Part shown: positions 60,303 through 64,000 of the stretch, one piece after another
Numbering within the stretch: position 1 is the stretch's first letter
How the letters are laid out: every line of letters starts with the position of its first letter
Source of the DNA: Lota lota
Taxonomy: Eukaryota; Chordata; Actinopteri; Gadiformes; Lotidae
DNA: 64,000 nt
Reading direction: 5' to 3'
NCBI GenBank assembly: GCA_026745465.1
Contig: JACYXH010000230.1
Span: 124,001 to 188,000, forward strand
Made by a program: the position numbers and the translations under genes
The notes under the pieces: generated by a model
Database searches by the model: none
Told to the model about the DNA's origin: nothing
The model's input: the letters and a program-made list of their open reading frames with translations, nothing else

Positions 60303-60692
60303 TAGCCTGACATCCCCAGACCAACTTGCAAATGTGTATTAGTCTGTAACCTCTCAGTTCATTTTTGATTTTCAAGGGGTGTTATCAATGGGTGCAGACC
60401 TAAATGCCTCTGGACACAATAGGATAGACTAACAACCAATCAGAGAAATAAAACGTGTGACACGCCAGTGGCAGCCATCTTGGTTGTTTATGAAAATGCC
60501 CCAACAGCGCTACCATAGGGCACTCCTCTATACAATCATCGTATTAAACCCGCCCTATATTAGATCAATGGTTGTGATTGGCCCGACCTGGGCCAGGTCT
60601 GCTGGAAATCTGTCTTAACGGGAGGGTGGCCAGACCCACATGCCAGAGCAAATAAAATAATGAGCTTACAGATTCGTCTGGTTCCCAGTCTA
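60303..60692. mobile_element. Inverted-repeat element, copy 1 (plcl2 intron 1)
   Basis: Begins TAGCCTGACATCCCCAGACC; its other end in reverse complement is TAGACTGGGAACCAGACGAA. Homologous along its ends to 61252-61762 but shorter inside. No clear target-site duplication. Confidence 0.65.
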
Positions 60693-61251
60693 CTTTGATC
60701 CTATACAATACCACCATCACACTCTGCTGGTGGAGCGAGAGAGAGAGAGAGCAGGAATAATCTGGGGCCTTTGTCATACATAGAAAGATAGAAGTGGTAG
60801 AGAGAGAAAGGGGCAGAAAGAGAGAGGCGATCAGGAAGGAACACTGTACAGTGAAGAAGAAAATGAGCATGGGCCGTCGATGCCAGACTAAATGTACTGT
60901 GTGTTTATACAGGCCCTGCTCTGTGAAAGCAGTGTGCCCCATCAACATCGGCTATCCTGTGTGGACGTCTGTCCTTTTCAAAGACCTTTCTTCACATTAT
61001 CCATGACACCTTCTTCTGCCTGCACCTTGGATGACGGTAGCCTTGATTTGACACTATTCAGCACCACCTGCTTGCCTGCAGTCTTCTCTCTCTCAATCTT
61101 TTTTCTTCTTCCATCTCTCCTCTCTCTCTCTCTCTCACTCTCCCTCTCTTTCTCTCAATCTGTCTCCTCCATCTTGCTCCTCTCTGTCTCTGTCTCTGTC
61201 TGTATCTCTCTCAGATTCAAATTTAAAAGGCTTTATTGGCATGGAAAACAT

Positions 61252-61762
61252 TAGCCTGGCATCGCCAGACGAATTGCAAAATGCAATTAGTCTGGAACCT
61301 CTCCGTTCATTTTCGATTTTCAAGGGGCGTCACCAATGGGTGCAGATCAAAAGGCCTCTACATGCAATTGAATAGGCCTACAACCAATCATAGCAATGAA
61401 ACGGGTGCCGCAGCACTGGGCGATGAAAGAAACACATCTTTCTTCTCAACAAAAGCTTCAAGTGCAGTCGTTTGTTCTTTTTTTTGTGAAAATATACCAT
61501 CCAGTTTGTTTAACACTGTCTCGATAGCATAATCAACAAACCATTCTACATCAGCGGCAGCCATCATTGTTGTTGTTGAAAATGTCTCTAAGTCACTCCT
61601 CTGCACATCACCTCTGTCATCTAATTTATCCTGCCTCATATTAGATAAATGGTTGTGATTGGTCGGTCTATTTCGTACCGGGCAGAAATCTTTTTGTATG
61701 GGAGGGAGCCAGACCTTATCTGCAGAGCAAAGATTTGCGAGATTCGTCTGGTTCCCAGACTA
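61252..61762. mobile_element. Inverted-repeat element, copy 2, with 9-bp target duplication
   Basis: Left end TAGCCTGGCATCGCCAGACG, right end in reverse complement TAGTCTGGGAACCAGACGAA. It is flanked on both sides by GGAAAACAT (61243-61251 and 61763-61771), a perfect direct repeat consistent with an 8-9-bp target-site duplication of hAT type. Inside, the minus strand (61388-61639) encodes 83 aa. Confidence 0.75.
61388..61639 (-). pseudogene. Transposon-borne ORF fragment, possibly helicase-derived
   Basis: An 83-aa minus-strand frame within the mobile element 61252-61762. The segment QTTALEAFVEKKDVFLSSPS resembles the stretch leading into the Walker A motif of RecQ-like helicases carried by some repeats, but the GKS nucleotide loop is absent. 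Too short to be a working protein; probably a coding relic or chance. Confidence 0.3.
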
Positions 61763-61949
61763 GGAAAACATACATTTACAGTGCCACAGCACAAACTTAG
61801 ACTAAAATACAATATAATGATAAACAAAATATTAATCGCACTAGATTTAAAATGAACCAACTTAAAGTAATAATTGCGAAGATTTAATGTCTGTTAAGTC
61901 ACTAACTATTGCCAATCTAGGCTACACAATGTTGATTGAGCTAATGGCC

Positions 61950-62535
61950 CAGTTAGAATTCTTGAATGTTAATGATGTTCATGAGCATGGTGGTACATTT
62001 TGGATCAAACTGTGCATATTTTTATTTCTTAGTCCCAGCAGTTTGCAATGGACTGGCTCAGTGAGTAAAAGGTGAAGTGTTCAGTTGACAGTCTCGTTCT
62101 ACGTACATCCATACAACCGTGAACTGAGCACTCATTTTTGAATCAGAAGGAAATGCTTAAGTGTTCCAATCAGTTAAAGAACACCCCCTCCTCCATTTAC
62201 CCTTACGACTTATTGAAGTGTTGCTCTGCACTCAGAACCCAGAATTATCACACTGCCTATAACACAGCCACTATCGTTGCTTAGATTTCTAACTGCGTGC
62301 CTAAGTCTCTAAGTCCATGACACTGCGCAGTTGCGTGTGAACACAGAATGGAAACTTGTGGATTTGGGCATTTGTGGGCACTGTTGGAGAAAACTACTTA
62401 GCCAGGGCCGTTTGTATGCGCTTACTTGTGTTGGACATACCAAGATACAGCTATGGGAGCTCCTAAATCATGACTGATTAACATCTGGACACAGACAATG
62501 TCAACAATTAACAACAATTAACAAACCAGCCAAAT
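61950..62535. repeat. Segment homologous to dazl intron 3
   Basis: Shares many blocks in the same order and orientation with 49310-49980 and 55150-55745. Examples: GAATTCTTGAA, CAGTCTCGTTCTA, CATACAACCG, GAACTGAGCA, GGAAACTTGTGGATTT, CTTACTTGTGTTGGACA and GATACAGCTATGG. It is more diverged from both dazl copies than they are from each other. It carries no dazl exon. Confidence 0.8.
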
Positions 62536-62720
62536 CCTCTATCTAAAATACAATATAATACAGTAATGTATATGTAAAGTAAGGCTGTACTATTCGATTA
62601 TGTGGTAATGGCTGGAATATGGTTGTTTATCAAAATACTTCCTGGGACTATAGAATTAATCTCTCTCTCTCTCTCTCTCTCTCTTTGTCTTTGTCTTTGT
62701 CTTTTTTTATTTTTATTTGT

Positions 62721-62751
<31 letters not shown>

Positions 62752-63127
62752 TTTTTAGAGGGGCTTTTCTGTACCACTTCGATCTTTCTTTCTATTTATG
62801 ATTAAGGACCCGTATCTGTCTGATAGCAGATACCTTGCATTGGCACAGTGTGATAGGACATAGATAAACAGGAAACCGTTTACCATTTGTGAACAGACAT
62901 TCACAAATGTATTTAGCAGAGATTTCACATTTCTCTTGACCATGTGAAGTGTTTCTACATTTTCACCAGTTTATAGGACTGCGCCTCGAATGGTATCTGT
63001 AGCTGAAGCTTCTCGCGGATGAATAATTCATTTTTTTGATGTGTGTGTTTGCATGTGTGTGTGTGCGCGGTGCATACGTGTGTGTGTTTGTGTGTCCCAT
63101 GTCTCTGTGCATTTGTGGGTGTAGTGT

Positions 63128-63151
63128 GTCTGTGGCTGGATTTGGGGGAGG

Positions 63152-63187
<36 letters not shown>
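63128..63187. repeat. (GT)n microsatellite, plcl2 intron 1
   Basis: About 17 pure GT units (63154-63187) after G/T-rich sequence. Confidence 0.93.
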
Positions 63188-63189
<2 letters not shown>

Positions 63190-64000
63190 GATGCATTTTC
63201 ATTATTGGAACAATTGTAGCCAGCAGTTTGGTATCTAGCTGGGTACAGTCATAGCGCGAGTTGAAAGAACAGCCTTGAGGTTCTCCTGCTACTGCATTAC
63301 ACTCACAGTATTGGTAACTCAACAGACTACATACACACACACACACTCAGTACATTGAGCTGCTAAGCAGACCTGAAGCTGACCAGAGCAACATAAGTCA
63401 CTTCAGGATAGATATATGACACATGATGCTCCTGACTGCAGACGTGCTACTGACATACATGCATAATTATACTACAGGGGTGGTGGCTTCAGTTGTGTGA
63501 AGAGGATATTGGGAGATAAACATTCATTCACATAGGTGAGCATGACATGATCGCATTATCGAGAAACACGGAAGATGTTCCCCCACTTACCCATACAGTG
63601 GGTGCACAGACAGACAGCAGACAGACACGCATGCACACAAATACTCTCTCTCTCTCACACACACACACACACATCATTTTTAACTTTTTACCCGGCCATG
63701 AGAGATGGAGAGCATGTACGTGTGCACGTGTCTGTGTGGCCTTTGCTGTGCACGTCTCTGATACGGCTGGCGGGGTTGTTCTGGTGGTGGGCTGCAGCTT
63801 GGTCCAAAACAGAGCTGCGTTGATCAGGAATATCTCCGTGACAGCATGACCTTCTCTAAAGTCAATCTTTGACTGGTTTCTGTCAGTGTAGGGGGTGTGT
63901 GCGTTGGCATGCGTGTGTGTGTTTGTGTTTGTGTTTGTGTGTGTGTGAGTGTGTGTTTGTGGTGGTACGTGTTCTGTGTGTAAATGGGACTTCAAATAAA

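Noticed and set aside
61950-62535. Third dazl copy
   Set aside because: Only intron 3-like sequence is present, no exon. The matching intron contains an inverted-repeat element, and plcl2 exon 1 occupies the place of the rest of such a unit.

Overview
The window looks like nuclear DNA from a teleost fish. Genes are split by spliceosomal introns with GT/AG ends, protein sequences resemble fish forms, tRNA-derived SINEs are present, and simple repeats are extraordinarily dense: (CA)n, (GA)n, (GATA)n, (TATG)n and homopolymer G. Cod-like fishes are known for such repeat load, but that placement is only an inference.

Seven gene models are supported, with splice phases checked across every modelled junction. 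From left to right: (1) gpnmb, minus strand, exons 1-6 (224-3994), running off the left edge. (2) galnt15-like GalNAc-transferase, plus strand, ten coding exons (7260-13583), head-to-head with gpnmb. (3) oxnad1, plus strand, seven coding exons (14450-20417). (4) rftn1 (raftlin), minus strand, nine coding exons (22293-40359), tail-to-tail with oxnad1; a non-coding first exon near 45163 is suggested. (5, 6) Two complete dazl genes in head-to-tail tandem on the minus strand (46237-51038 and 52550-56795). (7) plcl2 exon 1, plus strand (59135-59380), whose first intron fills the rest of the window.

The order galnt15-oxnad1-rftn1-dazl-plcl2 matches the vertebrate block known from human 3p25/3p24. 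In human gpnmb lies elsewhere, on chromosome 7, and dph3, which sits between galnt15 and oxnad1 in human, was not found here. The genes do not form one pathway. gpnmb serves pigment and phagocytic cells, galnt15 does Golgi O-glycosylation, oxnad1 is a predicted mitochondrial flavin/NAD oxidoreductase, rftn1 organises lipid rafts, dazl controls germ-cell translation, and plcl2 is an inactive phospholipase-C-like signalling adaptor.

The most notable finding is the dazl tandem duplication. Both copies are intact and retain all splice sites. They differ by seven amino-acid substitutions (one directly beside RNP1) and a three-codon insertion near the C-terminus. They have unrelated distal 3' UTRs because one duplication breakpoint lies in the UTR. 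Patches of near-perfect identity suggest gene conversion. Copy 1 alone carries a 470-bp inverted-repeat element. A sequence related to dazl intron 3 recurs inside plcl2 intron 1.

Most of the remaining DNA is intronic or intergenic simple repeat, polypurine/polypyrimidine tract, SINE or MITE.
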